This document shows positions 42,901-54,155 of a stretch of 64,000 bases of DNA, in pieces. Made by a program: the position numbers and the translations under genes. The DNA is from Stomorhina lunata. Taxonomy: Eukaryota; Arthropoda; Insecta; Diptera; Rhiniidae. The stretch covers positions 11,968,464-12,032,463 of the forward strand of contig OW121743.1 of assembly GCA_933228675.1 (NCBI GenBank). The letters are read 5' to 3'. The notes below the pieces were generated by a model. That model made no database searches and was not told where the DNA came from. It saw nothing but the letters and a program-made list of their open reading frames with translations. The first letter of the stretch is position 1. Each line of letters starts with the position of its first letter.

Positions 42901-44197
42901 AAGAGTGCTCTAAATAAAATTTGTAGTTGGATTTTCTTAAATAAAAATCAAACCTTTTAATATAAAAACTCTACAAAATACGCAAATATAATGATATATT
43001 ATACAAAATCATTTAGCATTAAAATGTTTACTTAGTACTCGGGTTTTGCAAAATTATCGACTTTTTTCGGAAACCCTCCCATTAAAGATTTTACAGTTGC
43101 TTCTGATACCTTTTTGCAGCATGTGTTCCACCTGCGCTTAAAATCGGACATGTTCTTGGAAATCTTTCCTGTGTTCTTCAATTCTCTTTTTACCAGAGCC
43201 CAATACCTTTCCACAGGCCGAAGTTCTGGACACTTAGGTGGATTTGCCTCTCGTGGTACAAAAATGACATTATTCTTTGAGTACCACTCAAGTGCCTTTT
43301 TTCCATAATGGCATGATGCCAAATCGGGCCAAAAAAATGTAGTCACTCTGTGCTCTCTTAAAAAGGGTAACAACCGTTTTTGTAGGCACTCCTTTATATA
43401 AATTTCTGTGTTTATTGTGCCAGATGCCACAAATACTTTACTTCTTTTGCCACAACTGCAAATAGCTTGCCACACGAGAAACATCTTAGGGAATTTTGTT
43501 TGTTTTTTTGTACGAAACTCTTGCCGAACATTGCCCCGTTTATCAGCAACATAAAAATCTTGACCAGGAAGTTGAGAAAAGTCTGCCAGTACGTATGTTT
43601 CATCATCCATCACACAACAGGTGTATTTTTTTATAAAATCAGACTTCAATTTTTTCGCTGGTTTTTTTGCTTCTAAGTTCTTTATAGCATTGCGATCTGG
43701 AACCTTTTGGACTTTGTATGTCTTCAGTCCAGCATAAGCTTTGACTCTATGTGCAAAATTCGTAGAACATTTCACCGTATGAGCTGCTTTTCTTAAAGAA
43801 GTGTTAGGCGCTCTTCGAAAGAATCGCTCGACTTCTTTTGCCTTACAAATATCTGTAGGACCTTTTTTCCTCCCTGATCCAGGTTTTCTTCAAATGCTCA
43901 GGTTTTCCTTATACCGTCTGATGACATTAGAAACCGTTCGAGGGTCAACTTTCAAATTTTTAGCTATTTTTTTAAAAGTCAATGACGGATTTTTTTGAAA
44001 GGTTTTAATTATATTTTCACGAACTTTTTTTTCGCAGTCCATTTTGATTGAAATAACTATTGAAAATTAATAATTTCTAAAATAATAGTATCTGACATAT
44101 CTATAGAAACTAACTTGATCAAAAAATAAATTATTTCTTGCACTATGGATAAATTTTGTCTAAAATAGTAAATGCATATTTTTTTTAGAACACTCTT
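42901..44197 (-). mobile_element. DD37E Tc1-like element (ITmD37E type), copy 2
   Basis: The left end is AAGAGTGCTCTAAATAAAAT after TA (42899-42900). The right end is the complement of AAGAGTGTTCTAAAAAAAAT, followed by TT where TA is expected. It is 1297 bp and inverted relative to copy 1. It retains the 26 bp that copy 1 lost. Confidence 0.9.
43032..44042 (-). pseudogene. DD37E transposase (copy 2), one nonsense codon
   Basis: From the Met at 44042 the frame would give 336 residues. The only break I find is a TGA at codon 51 (43892-43890), where copy 1 has a sense codon. The N-terminal helix-turn-helix half (KKIAKNLKVDPRTVSN) precedes the stop. Everything after it is open, including CCVMDDETY, FFWPDLASCHYG and CPELRPVERYW with 37 residues between the second Asp and the Glu. 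An internal Met at 43775 gives a 247-residue catalytic half without the DNA-binding half. Confidence 0.88.
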
Positions 44198-44394
44198 TTT
44201 TCATCGTTTAATTGTCTAAGATGGGGCTTATAATCTGATAATTTTGTAATTTTTTACTTTCCTTTACAAAAATTGTTAATAATTAATTATGATGGACTGG
44301 GTGAGGGAAGATATTGTACAAAAAAACTGTGTTTCCTTACTCTGGTTGCCCGGTTGGCGATGACCATAGCAGGGGTGTGAGATTCTTGATGTCT

Positions 44395-44536
44395 AAAAGG
44401 ACAGCATTGTATCTATAGAGATGATAGATCATCTGATAAAAAAGGTGGAGGAGGCATACTTATTGCAGTATCCAATATTTTATCTTCAGAACTATTTTCA
44501 TCTGGCAACGATACTGAATTTATATACTCCTGAAGG

Positions 44537-44545
<9 letters not shown>
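44395..44545 (+). pseudogene. Non-LTR retrotransposon endonuclease fragment
   Basis: A short frame reads YRDDRSSDKKGGGGILIAVS. This corresponds to the DRS...GGGVLIAV block of the apurinic-type endonuclease domain of jockey/CR1-like LINEs. It is cut at about 44540 by the (TA)n tract and the Tc1 element. Confidence 0.6.

Positions 44546-44576
<31 letters not shown>
44541..44576. repeat. (TA)n tract at Tc1 insertion site
   Basis: A pure TA dinucleotide run directly abuts the Tc1 terminus at 44577; Tc1 elements insert at TA. Confidence 0.9.
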
Positions 44577-44579
<3 letters not shown>

Positions 44580-44827
44580 TGGTGGTCACGCACTTAGCAC
44601 AAATGGTACCGGTTATTATAGGAAATATTAAGTGCTAATTCAATTTTTTTCACTACTTTTTTTGTAATGTATTACACGTGATGCGAAGATGAAGTCGTAT
44701 TCCTTTTATATGCATATTTTTTAAAAATTATATTTATTTTTGCAATTATTTAAAACTAACCCATAAAAATACTGGACATATTTTTAGCACAAATTAAAAA
44801 CAATATTTATTAATAATTAAAAACAAT

Positions 44828-46081
44828 CCCAGTAAAACTTTTCATTACCAAATAATGAGTTAAACAGTTAAACTATTGAACACGAACTACTTACTCATTC
44901 GCTGTTTAAGTCATTACATTAACATGGGGATGTCATTGGAGGCAAGTACTTACCAATTGCAGAAAAGTAATGACTTGGGTAAGCAATTTGAAAGCAACAA
45001 CAACAACAGCAACAACTTTTTTGTTGTTGTTTTATTAAAAACATATATTTTTAAACGAAATACAAAATTTTTTTTATTATCCCATTGGGGGCTCGAACCC
45101 AGAGCCTCCTACTGTTAGGCAGTGACTCTTCCACTGAGCTTCTTCATATGTTGAAAACTTAGCAGCTTATAATAAATATAAACAATTTTTATTTTTAGAT
45201 CCAAAATCATGTGAAAATAACTTTGTTTTTCCCTGCTTTTTTTTTGCTTTGTTGTAATTTTTGGAAAAATATTTTTATGCGATTTTTTGTAATTATTTTA
45301 AAACTTTTTTAAAATTATTTTAAAACTTAAACAATTTAAATCTTTTTTTTTTGTATAAGTTTTTACATAAGATTGACTCTTACTTACTTAAATGTTACAA
45401 CCTGTTAAGGTCAAAGTCCGAGCATATATTAGAATTCCATGGATTTCGATCTTGTGCGAATATTCTCCAATTTTATACTGTTCCTCTACTTGGTCTTTCT
45501 ATCGAAGTTTCGGACATCCTCCTCTAACATTAGGTAGTGGGACATTTCAATTCTAATTTTATCCTCTTCATTGTATTTTTTTTTCAAGAGAGGGTTACTA
45601 GCCCGTAATCCTAACCCATTTTTATCGATCTTATGGGACAACTCTCGGAACATGTTAACTCACAATATTAATGGGTGTTAAACTAGCTCCCCGGGTGATA
45701 CCATGAGGAGGTGTGTGTCCACAATTGAGATGAAGGATGACTCAGATAAGTTGGGCTTACCAAGTTAAGACCAATTAGAATCGTGTTTGGTATTCAACAT
45801 CCCCTACATAATCAAAATTGTTTTACAAATTTTTTTTTACAGAAGATAATATTTAAGTTCTTAAAATTCAAAAATCATTTAAAAAGACTCTTTTAATAAA
45901 AAAAACTAAAAAAAATTGTTGCCCTTGGTGGGATTTGAACCGGGGCCATTCAGTTTAAATTATCATCTTAATTACAAATAAGTACTTCTGTAATAACTTA
46001 TTATTTATTCGGATGGTATGTTGTAGTCGTTACAAGGTAACCAGTTATCAGAGTACTTGCCATTACCAATGTTTTGCTGGG
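44828..46081 (-). mobile_element. Composite inverted-repeat element, copy C
   Basis: It is the reverse complement of copy A with the same ends (CCCAGTAAAACTTTTCATTA at 44828; GTTTTGCTGGG at 46081), LINE remnant and both tRNA-like modules. Its flanks are AAT and AAG, so a TA duplication is not evident here, unlike A and B. Similarity to A is very high across nearly the whole length. Confidence 0.85.
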
Positions 46082-46113
46082 AAGTTATTAATTAAAATTT
46101 CTTGAAAAAAAAC

Positions 46114-47190
46114 CTAACATTTTGTAGGATATCCTTTATTTTGTATAACTGCCGCACATCTTTTAGACATACTCTTCACAAGAGCCAGGTATCGCTCATT
46201 TGAGATAGCGTGCCATATTTTTTGGATCTCCGTCTATAAATCATTTAAGTTGTTAGGTTTTATGCTTGTTATATGCTTCTCTATATCATTCCAAAGATTC
46301 TCAATAGGATTGAGATCTGGAGATTGAGCTGGCCATTTCAAAACATCTATTTGACTCTCCTCCAAGCAACACTTCACAGTACGTAAAGTGTGTTTAGGGT
46401 CATTGTCGTGCATGAAGCGCCAGCTAGGTGGCATCTTTACCTCTGCTTATGGTATAATGATATCGGCTAGAATATTTTCATAAACGTGTTGATCCATACG
46501 TGTGTCAATTTTGTGTATTGCACCAACTCCGTGCCCTGAGAATGCAAGCCACACCATCACATTTCCTCCACCATGTTTTACAGTCTTTGACGTGTACTTT
46601 GGGTTGTGCTGCATGTTCGGAAGATACCATACATATCTCTTTCCATCAGATCCAAATCTGCAAAACTTTGATTCGTCGCTCCAAAGTATGTTTTTCCAAA
46701 AATCTAATGGCTTTTTCAAATGCTATCGGGCGAAAGAAATTCGTGATTTCAAATTCTTTTTTGACACATGTGGCTTGTGTTGCACGATACAGCCAAGCGA
46801 ATTTTTTTTTTTTTTTTAAGGCGTCTTTGTATCGCCCTGTCGGAGACATCAATACCGTATTTTGATGACACTTCACTATTTATTTCACTGGAGCTCTAAA
46901 AAGGGTCGGCCACTGACATTCTATGTATTAAATAATCCTCTTTTGTTATCGTTTTTCTTGGTCTAGGTGCCCGTGAACCCTTTTTATTTAATTGTTCCGT
47001 GTGCTATTATATGGCTCAAAGCATTATATACCATCTTTCTGGAGCAATTTAAAATACTTCTTATTTCACTTACAGGACATCCTCTCGAATTTATTTCACA
47101 AATCACCGGTCGTTGCGTATCTATGCACCATTTATTTTTGGCCTTGTCAAATAAATATTTTATTTCTAAAAAACCTTCAACTGTACACAA
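46114..47190 (-). pseudogene. Tc1-type DD34E transposase, several breaks
   Basis: An N-terminal helix-turn-helix frame is at 47190-46984 (CPVSEIRSILNCSRKMVYN). The catalytic core reads FWKNILWSDESKF (first Asp), RFMHDNDPKHT (second Asp) and SPDLNPIENLW (Glu), with 34 residues between the last two. Breaks are a frame change near 46725, a TAA at 46449-46447 and a TAG just after NNLNDL at about 46233. After the last break the C-terminus stays readable to a natural stop at 46114. The element is inactive. Confidence 0.85.
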
Positions 47191-47494
47191 TATGATGAAA
47201 AACTTACCAAAAATTGATTAAAAATTCAAAAACTAACAGAAATGTAAAATGTTTAATATTTGTGCTAAATTTGTGTCCAGCTCCAATTACGTATTACCAA
47301 CAAATAAATTATATATGAAGCAATTGAAGAAAGGGAATAACAAAAAGAGTAACGGGACTTGTCGATCACACCATAGGCTACACATCGTGGCAAAAAAAAG
47401 AAAATTGTTACTCCAACAGAAATATATACGGTTTTGAAAAAAACGCATAACTAGTGTGCTAAATATGTGACCACCACTGTATATTTAGTTCTTT

Positions 47495-47660
47495 AATTCC
47501 TTGAAACATAGGGCTTCAACAAATGTTTTCCATGTATGTCTATCGTTAGTCATCACTTCAGGTCTTGCAGACCTCCTGTAACCTTGGGCATTATATTCGA
47601 TGGCCTGACGATTTATATCAGTAGCTGGCTTTCTAAGTGCCAGTCATATTTCCGAAAAGT
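47495..47660 (-). pseudogene. LINE polymerase C-terminal remnant
   Basis: The minus strand reads DINRQAIEYNAQGYRRSARP followed by a TNDRHTWKTFVEALC-type end. This matches the RQALEWNPQGxRxxGRPxxTW ... W..f...LC pattern at the C-terminus of RTE-like LINE polymerases. It lies between the Tc1 element and repeat R2. Confidence 0.6.
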
Positions 47661-47671
47661 TGTTTGTAATC

Positions 47672-47696
47672 TTATTATATTCTTAAACGAGCAATA

Positions 47697-47755
<59 letters not shown>

Positions 47756-48995
47756 GCTATCTCGAAAACGGCTCTAACGATTTTGATAAAATTTGGACAG
47801 TGGGTATCTTTTTTGATGTATAGGTCGAAGAAGAAGGGGCTTTTGGAACTTTTACCTCTAAGAGGGTAAAAACGGGTAAAAACGGGTAAAAAGGGGAAAA
47901 AATCGAAAACGCTATGTCTCCTAAAGTAATAGGTATAGAAACAAAATTAAAATTACGTTTTAAACAGCTTTGAAATTAAGCGGACAGGTGTTTGCAACTT
48001 TTTTGAAACTATGTCCGATAGGTGGTAAAAAAGGGTGAAAATAGTTTTTTTTGGCACCTTTTTAACCCACTCTTATATTTTAAACTAAAGAATATAGAAA
48101 GAAACTTGGTACTGCAATCAATAGATGTAAAAAAAACATGAAACACGTATTTGGTACTTTTTTAATTTTGGAGCCAAAATGGGTAAAAAAGGGATAAAAT
48201 GATAACTTAACATCTCCAAAGTAATATGAATAGGAACATTATACATTATGTTAAATGCGTTTTAAAAAAATGTACCGAATTCAATTGGCACCAAAAAAGT
48301 ACCAAATATACATATGGAACTTTTAGAAATTAGGGAATAAAAAGGGGGAAAAATTAAACAAATGAATGTTTGTCTGTATGTATGTTCTTTATAGAATAGT
48401 AAACTGTAGTAAAGTTGATAAGACTAATTTCCGACAGATGGCGCCACTGAAAATTACTAAAAATTAATTAAATCGTAAACTGTACATTTGATCATGCTAT
48501 GATCTTTAGCAAAGTTGTAGCGCGGAGCCGACGAAGGCTTTTTAGTTGGTATGAATAATTTCCGACAGGTGGCGCTACAGAAACTTACTCAAAGTCAATT
48601 TAATCGTAATCTGTACATTTAATCATGCTACAATCTTTAGCAAAGTTGTTGCACATGAGCCGACGAAGGTTTCTTAGTTGGTATGAAGAAATTTCGACAG
48701 GTGGCGCTACTGAAATTTACTCAAAGTCAATTTAATCGTATGCTGTACATTTAATCATGCTATAATCTTCAGCAAAGTTGTTACGGATAAGCCGAAGAAG
48801 GTTTATGAATTGGAATAAGCAAAGTCCGACAGGTGGCGCCACAGAAAACTACTCAAAATGAATTAAATCGTAAACTGTGCATTTGATCAGACTATAATCT
48901 TTAGCAAAGTTGTTGCGCATGAGTCGACAGAGGTTTCTGTTGATATGAATAATTTCCAAAATTATTCAAAATGAGTTAAACTGTAAACTATGCAA
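47672..48995 (+). repeat. R-family repeat, copy R2 (most complete)
   Basis: An AT-rich lead with GAGCAATAATTG, a (TA)n tract (47701-47750), then GAATGGCTATCTCGAAAACG and a ~700-bp unique part with GGGTAAAAA-type words. About five ~130-bp tandem subunits follow (landmark GACGAAGG at 48530 and 48662, diverged at 48791 and 48921). It is non-coding. R1 and R3 carry the same parts. Confidence 0.85.
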
Positions 48996-49149
48996 ACTAT
49001 GTGTTGGTCGGACAAAATAAATCAAATAATTCAAAATTAACTGAATATTTCTACAATGTCTTTCCTCTAAATTTATTTTAGCACTTTATAATATAAAATA
49101 TATAAAAACTTTAAAATTTTCCTCAAAATGCTTATCATAAAGCTCCGAG

Positions 49150-49500
49150 CAAGGCTCGGTATACCAGGTACTGGTTCTTAATCGGTGGGCAACCATGGAT
49201 CTTGATTTGAAATTGTAACGGGCCAGAAAATTCTTAGAAAGCATCTGAGGCATTGATTTACAAATTCTTGTAGCCGCTCATCTCTCGACTCGAAATATTC
49301 CATGTCTCACAGCCATATAAGAACACGGTTTTAACATACATAAGTGTTAAAAACTTTGACTTTGGTGATAGTCGAGATATTTTGAGATCTCCAGAACTAA
49401 CTATTCTATTTAGAATAGCAAAAGCTTGATTTGCATAATCTATTGTGGATCTTTTCTGCTGCCTTAGAGATTATACTTCCTAGGTAGCAGAAAGTTTTAA
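49150..49500 (-). pseudogene. LINE reverse-transcriptase C-terminal remnant
   Basis: The minus strand reads TVFLYGCETWNISSRE and then a segment matching NRCLR..LRIFWPVTISNQDPW with frame changes. This is the post-catalytic region of RTE-like polymerases (LLYGxETW ... IxWPxxISNxxLW). The upstream catalytic part is not found in place. Confidence 0.6.
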
Positions 49501-50103
49501 CCTCGTTAATATATTAATTACCCAGCAAGATAAAATTGGGACTTATTAAGTGAGTTTCATCGCATCTTAATGCTAATTTGAAAGTCAGCTAAAGCAGCAC
49601 AGGAGGCAAAGGTTTGGATTTTTGAATGTATGCTAGAGAAACGATGAGAAAAAAAGACATATGTACATATGTCATTAGTTTAATCGATGTCATCTTATCT
49701 ATCATGAAGACCTCATGAGATATCATGTTGCCCAGATATCGAAAACAACATTAAGTACCATATGTTGAATAGCAGTGGAGACAGCAACCAAGCTTGGCGG
49801 ACTCTTTCTTTAATACTAATGCGTTGTTGTAAAGCTCCTTGATGAGTCGTATAGTCTTTTCGGGGACTTCTTTAAACATTAGAGCTTCCCAAATTGCGCT
49901 GTGTTCTAATTAGGGTTGCCAGACACAAATCCTGAAAAAGCTGGACTTAAGGGAAAAAAAAAGCTTGAAAACCCAAAAATTAGCTGGACACTAGTAACAA
50001 AAACTTGCTTTAATAATTTGCTTCGATAAATCTTTCAATTTTTGATAAACGGAATTGCGAATACCTTAATTAACCTCAGCGATATCGAGAGAAAATAAAA
50101 TCG
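49501..50103. other. Unassigned stretch with a CCCAGCAAG remnant
   Basis: ATTACCCAGCAAGATAAAAT at about 49538 resembles the CCCAGCAAAA ends of the composite elements, but no partner end follows. The rest is mixed sequence without supported genes. Confidence 0.4.
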
Positions 50104-50745
50104 TCCGAGATGGTGCAGCTTATACATCTGAAACAGAAACACTTGCTACTAGCGTTTGTCGATGACATTAATATCATGAGACGTACATTGCGCGATTTCA
50201 CTGCCGCCTTTTCAAGTATCGAGAAGGAATCCAATAAAGTGGGTCTAGTTGCCAATGAAACAACACTGCTGGTTTCTACAAGCAGACAATCCTCAAAAAT
50301 TTGACATGTGATCGCTGAGAACTATAGCTACGAGAAAGAACTTATTTACCTTGGTATTGCCGACAACATAAATAACGTCATAAGCTTCGAAATCAAACGT
50401 AGAATCATACTTGCCAACAGATGCTATTTTGGCATAAGCAGGCAGATAAGAAATAAAACTCCCTCTATTAGAAGCTCTACAAAACGGTTATATAACCCGT
50501 ACTATTAGATATATGGTGTTGAATCATGAGCACTTCCACAGGCAGAGGAAGCTATTCTTGCAGTTTTTGGAAGGAAGATTCTACGAAAAATCTTTGGACC
50601 AGCACCGGTTGTGTTGGCAACAAAAGTATTTGAAAACAATCCAAAATGAACTCTTAAAAGAGGAAAATCTTTCAAAGCTTGACCTACGAACTGGTCAATT
50701 CTAAAATATGCTCGGTCTTTGACCTTAACAGGTTATTGATGTAGG
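50104..50745 (+). pseudogene. LINE reverse-transcriptase fragment (catalytic AFVDDI block onward)
   Basis: It opens in LLAFVDDINIMRRTLRDFTA, the catalytic F/YxDD motif of non-LTR polymerases. It continues through VSTSRQSSK, KELIYLG and EIKRRIILANRCYFGISRQI to the C-terminal segment (about 50640-50740). A stop at 50302-50304 and a frame change near 50508 interrupt it. The same family supplies the fragments at 16534-17495 and 25199-25745 and the remnants in composite elements A-C. Confidence 0.75.
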
Positions 50746-50889
50746 CCAAGTAAAGTAAGTGCAATGGGGAAATTGGTAGAGGATAATTTTATTACAAAAT
50801 TAACTTGATCAAGCAATCAATTAAACAACGCATAAATAACTTAAGTAAAAAGGAAAAAAAAATACACTTTTGCAAAAGTTTTTATTGCG

Positions 50890-51600
50890 TTCTTTTTCAT
50901 AAAAATAGCCAACAGAGGAACTCCGCAAGGAGGAGTAATTTCACCAACTTTGTGGATCCTTACACTTAATGAAATTGTACGTGAACAAACCAAAACTGGA
51001 ATTTTTGCAGTAGCATACGCCGATGATCTGGTTCTTCTAGTAAGGGGTAAATTTCCAAATACGCTTGTGGAAATAATAGAGCAAGCATTAAAAATGCTGC
51101 TGAAGTGGGCTTCAAAATGCGGACTTAATATAAATCCATCAGAAACAGACATGGTAGTTTTTACGAGAAGAAGACTGCCTTCCTTCAATTTCCCAAAACT
51201 TGGAGGAAGATCATTAAAATTATCGACTAAAGTAAAATTTTTGGGGTAATACTTGATTGCAAGCTTAAATGGATACCAAATTTAAAGGAAAGAGTCAATA
51301 AATGCTACGCAGCAATGTATTCTTGTCAAAAACTTATAGGTAAAACTTGGGGCCTAGAACCTCGATTAATTTACTGGTTATACAAAACCATTGTGAGGCC
51401 AATTCTTACACATGACTCACTCGTTTGGTGGCCTATTATAAACACATGAATCCACGCAACATTTGTTGAGTGTGTAAATAGAATTGTCGCACTGAGTATA
51501 TCAGGAGCTAGAAGTTCTACTGCTACGGCTGCAATGTGCAGAATCTTGGACATGGATCCAATCTCAATTTCGTCGAACACACGTCTCTTCATTTCTTTCT
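50890..51600 (+). pseudogene. jockey/I-type LINE reverse transcriptase fragment
   Basis: It reads NRGTPQGGVISPTLW, then VAYADDLVLLVRGKFP with the catalytic YADD intact, then LLKWASKCGLNINPSETDM and KLSTKVKFLG before a stop at 51249. Remnants follow to about 51600. GTPQGGV and GLxxNPxKTxxxxFT are standard blocks of jockey/I-group polymerases. The 5' part (endonuclease, RT fingers) is missing. Confidence 0.8.
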
Positions 51601-51634
51601 TTTACCTTCGAAAAATGCTTTTTTCTTCGCTTGT

Positions 51635-51905
51635 TTTCTTTGGATATCTTTCTAAAGTTCATCGAGTAACTACTGACTGCAAAATTGCCCTGTAGGCAAT
51701 GCGGCTTTCCCCGTCATTCCAAGAGTTTTTAGATAGAGGGTTTTCTAATCCAAATAAAGATTTTGCATCAGTTTTCATGGTGTTGGCAATATGTTGCCAT
51801 ATAGTGCTGAAATCGTTGGAACTAAAAATATTTTCTTCGAGTAATTGAGCTGTTCGTTGCGTGTACTCGGTGGCATAGTATTGTATCCTATTAGTGAGAG
51901 GCTAA
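51635..51905 (-). pseudogene. LINE endonuclease-to-RT linker remnant
   Basis: On the minus strand a frame reads FSTIWQHIANTMKTDAKSLF and then NSWNDGESRIAYRAILQS, ending at a stop. It resembles the W..i...i...a..vlG.......W.DeEc..a...ka.yra.lq region between endonuclease and RT of RTE-like elements. It is an isolated fragment in the opposite orientation to its neighbour. Confidence 0.5.
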
Positions 51906-52369
51906 GAGCTTTCTGGTTTGCTTTCTTCCTTGTACTACTTATGACTTCAACTAATTAATAAACCAATCCGCGAACTCCAGCTCCAAATGAAGCGAACAGT
52001 GTACCAACAAAATCCTTTGATTGAGGGGCTTTTTCCCAAATTGTTCCTGAAAAATCTTTTGATAAGAGAATTGTTAATCTTTGTATGAAATGTCCTGCTC
52101 AAAATCGAACTGAGGTAAAGGAATATAAAAAAACATACTTTACTTTACATACTTTTACCCAGAACTCCCGAATTGAAAATCAATATACCAGTTACTCAGG
52201 AAGTGTTTGATAGAAACTTGGTAACTTTTTTATAAATTGAATGATATCATTAAGAGCTGTTGAAGACACACATTTAAAAAAAAAATGTTGGATGACCTAA
52301 ACATTAAGAGTAATGGTATTAAAATACTAGGCTAGCACTAATAAATATGGCTATTTTCCAGACACCAGA
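51906..52369. other. Unassigned spacer
   Basis: Mixed sequence, probably retrotransposon-derived; no motif strong enough to name. Confidence 0.4.
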
Positions 52370-52851
52370 GCAAGAAATTGACATTAAAAACATGTATGGT
52401 CAAGCAAAAGAAGATGCTTTTTGGGAGTAGCCGTTCATTGGACTACAAAGACGTTCAGCAGCTTTAACTTGTCGTCGGTTTAATGGATATAACAGTCCCC
52501 CAAAGGGTAGAATCTGACAATGGTAGGAACTTTCATGGTGCCAGTAAAATACTAGAACGAGAATTTGCCATGTTTCAGCACCTCAAGATATATATCAAAA
52601 ATATGTCACTAATGGTTTTGAATGGAAATTAATGCCTCCTCACATCGGCGGCTTATGGGAAGCCGCTGTAAAAAGCTTTAAATTCCATTTCAAACGAATA
52701 ACTTATGCTCAAAAGTGTAGTTTTGAAGAATTTATTACTATACTTGCTCGCATCGAGGGAATTTCAGACTCTCATCCGATTTCTGCATTATCAGAAGATC
52801 CTTCTGACCTATCGGCATTAACGCCAGGTTATTTCTTAAGAGGAGCTCCTA

Positions 52852-54155
52852 ATGGGTGTTTTTTTTAGAGGTATAGAACTTCGAATTGAAATAAAACACA
52901 AGAAAATCGTTTTAATGTCCATCAATTTGGCTTTATTGGAAGGATAATTTTATGCCATTAATGTTTAAATATGATTTCGGGCATGTGGCCGCCGCGGCTG
53001 GCTCGAATAAAGCCAATTCTACAGGTCCAATTTTCAACTAATTTTTCGAACATATGGTGCCGTATGTTGGCAATAACGCCACGAATGTTGGCTTCCAAGT
53101 CCCCTAACGTTTCTGGTTTGTTGGCGTAGACGAGCGACTTCACATATCCCCAAAGAAAATAATCCAGTGGTGTCAAATCGCACGATCTTGGTGGCCACTT
53201 GACAGGTCCATTCCGCGAAATTATGCACTCATCGAATGTTTCCTTCAATAAATCAATTGTGACGTGCGCTGTGTGGCATGTAGAGCCGTCTTGTTGGAAC
53301 CACAACTCATCCACATTCATGCTATGCAATTGGGGAACAAAATAGTCGGTTTTTTTGGCTCTATACCGGTCTCCATTTATGGTAACTGACTCTCCAGCAT
53401 TATTTCGGAAGAAGTATGGCCCAATGACTCCACCAGCCCATAGAGCACACCAAACAGTCAGTTTTTGTGTATGTAATGGCGTCTCAAGGGTCTCATGTGG
53501 ATTCTCTTCACTCCAAATGCGGCAATTTTGCTTGTTGACGTAGCCATTCAACCAAAAATGAGCCTCATCACTGAACAAAATTTTGCGATGAAAATCAGCA
53601 TCGAGATCAATCTCATTTTCGGCCCATACACCAAAATCACGACGCATTGCATGGTCTCGCGGCTTTAATTCTTGCACAAGCTGGATCTTGTAAGGTCGCA
53701 AGCCAAGATCTTTCCGCAAAATCTCCCATAAAGTTGATGGACAAAGCTCAAATTGCTGTGCACGGTGGCGAATCGATTCATTCGGGTCCTCTTCAACACT
53801 TTGCTCTACAGCGGCAATTGTTTCTTCGGTGCGCACTGTTCGACGTCGCTGCGGATGCGTATTATCACATAGAGTAAACGTAGTGCGAAAACGATCCATG
53901 GTTAACCGAATTAATTGCTCTGATGGACGATTATGTCGACCATAAAATGGACGGAGCTTGCGGTAAACTTCGCGGACTGAACCATTATTTTCGAAATAAA
54001 TTTGCACGATTTGCAAGCGTTGTTCTTTTGTCAACCTGTTCATGATGAAATGGCAAACCAAACTAAATATTAATCACTTGACAGCTGACAAAATGGTCGC
54101 CAGTTAAAAAAGTGATGCCAACTTAAAGTTCTATACCTCAATAGAAAACACCCGA
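52852..54155 (-). mobile_element. DD41D mariner copy M4, complete and intact
   Basis: ATGGGTGTTTTTTTTAGAGG at 52852 and the complement of TCGGGTGTTTTCTATTGAGG at 54155, with TA on each side (52850-52851 and 54156-54157). It interrupts the BEL/Pao integrase after RGAP. It is 1304 bp and the only copy here with an unbroken transposase. Confidence 0.93.
52958..54061 (-). CDS. DD41D mariner transposase, intact 367 aa (M4)
   Basis: This is a cut-and-paste transposase acting at TA targets in the nucleus. Residues 1-140 contain two helix-turn-helix segments (NRLTKEQRLQIVQIYFE and SIRHRAQQ...PSTLWEILRKDL). Catalytic residues are D165 in ILFSDEAHFW, D258 in LWFQQDGSTCHTA and D300 in SCDLTPLDYFLWG. 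The 41 residues between the last two define DD41D (rosa-like) elements. The protein ends PEIIFKH. The first Met is at 54061; a second at 54043 (MNRL) is the start shared with the other copies and may be the real one. Differences from M1-M3, such as RAKKTDYF in place of RAMITDYF, could affect activity. Confidence 0.9.
   Translation of the reverse strand: MVCHFIMNRLTKEQRLQIVQIYFENNGSVREVYRKLRPFYGRHNRPSEQLIRLTMDRFRTTFTLCDNTHPQRRRTVRTEETIAAVEQSVEEDPNESIRHRAQQFELCPSTLWEILRKDLGLRPYKIQLVQELKPRDHAMRRDFGVWAENEIDLDADFHRKILFSDEAHFWLNGYVNKQNCRIWSEENPHETLETPLHTQKLTVWCALWAGGVIGPYFFRNNAGESVTINGDRYRAKKTDYFVPQLHSMNVDELWFQQDGSTCHTAHVTIDLLKETFDECIISRNGPVKWPPRSCDLTPLDYFLWGYVKSLVYANKPETLGDLEANIRGVIANIRHHMFEKLVENWTCRIGFIRASRGGHMPEIIFKH

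Larger units (their letters stand above)
44577..47479 (-). mobile_element. Tc1 (DD34E) element carrying composite copy C
   Basis: The ends are CAGTGGTGGTCACGCACTTA at 44577 and the complement of CAGTGGTGGTCACATATTTA at 47479. The left end follows the TA tract and the right is followed by TA (47480-47481). The total of 2903 bp minus the 1254-bp copy C leaves about 1650 bp, a normal Tc1 length. Copy C lies just past the transposase stop, in the 3' region. Confidence 0.88.

Noticed and set aside
1..48995. A single giant inverted duplication joining the R1/A region with the C/R2 region
   Set aside because: R and the composite element occur in mirrored order, but the sequences between them differ completely in length and content. 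They are independent insertions.
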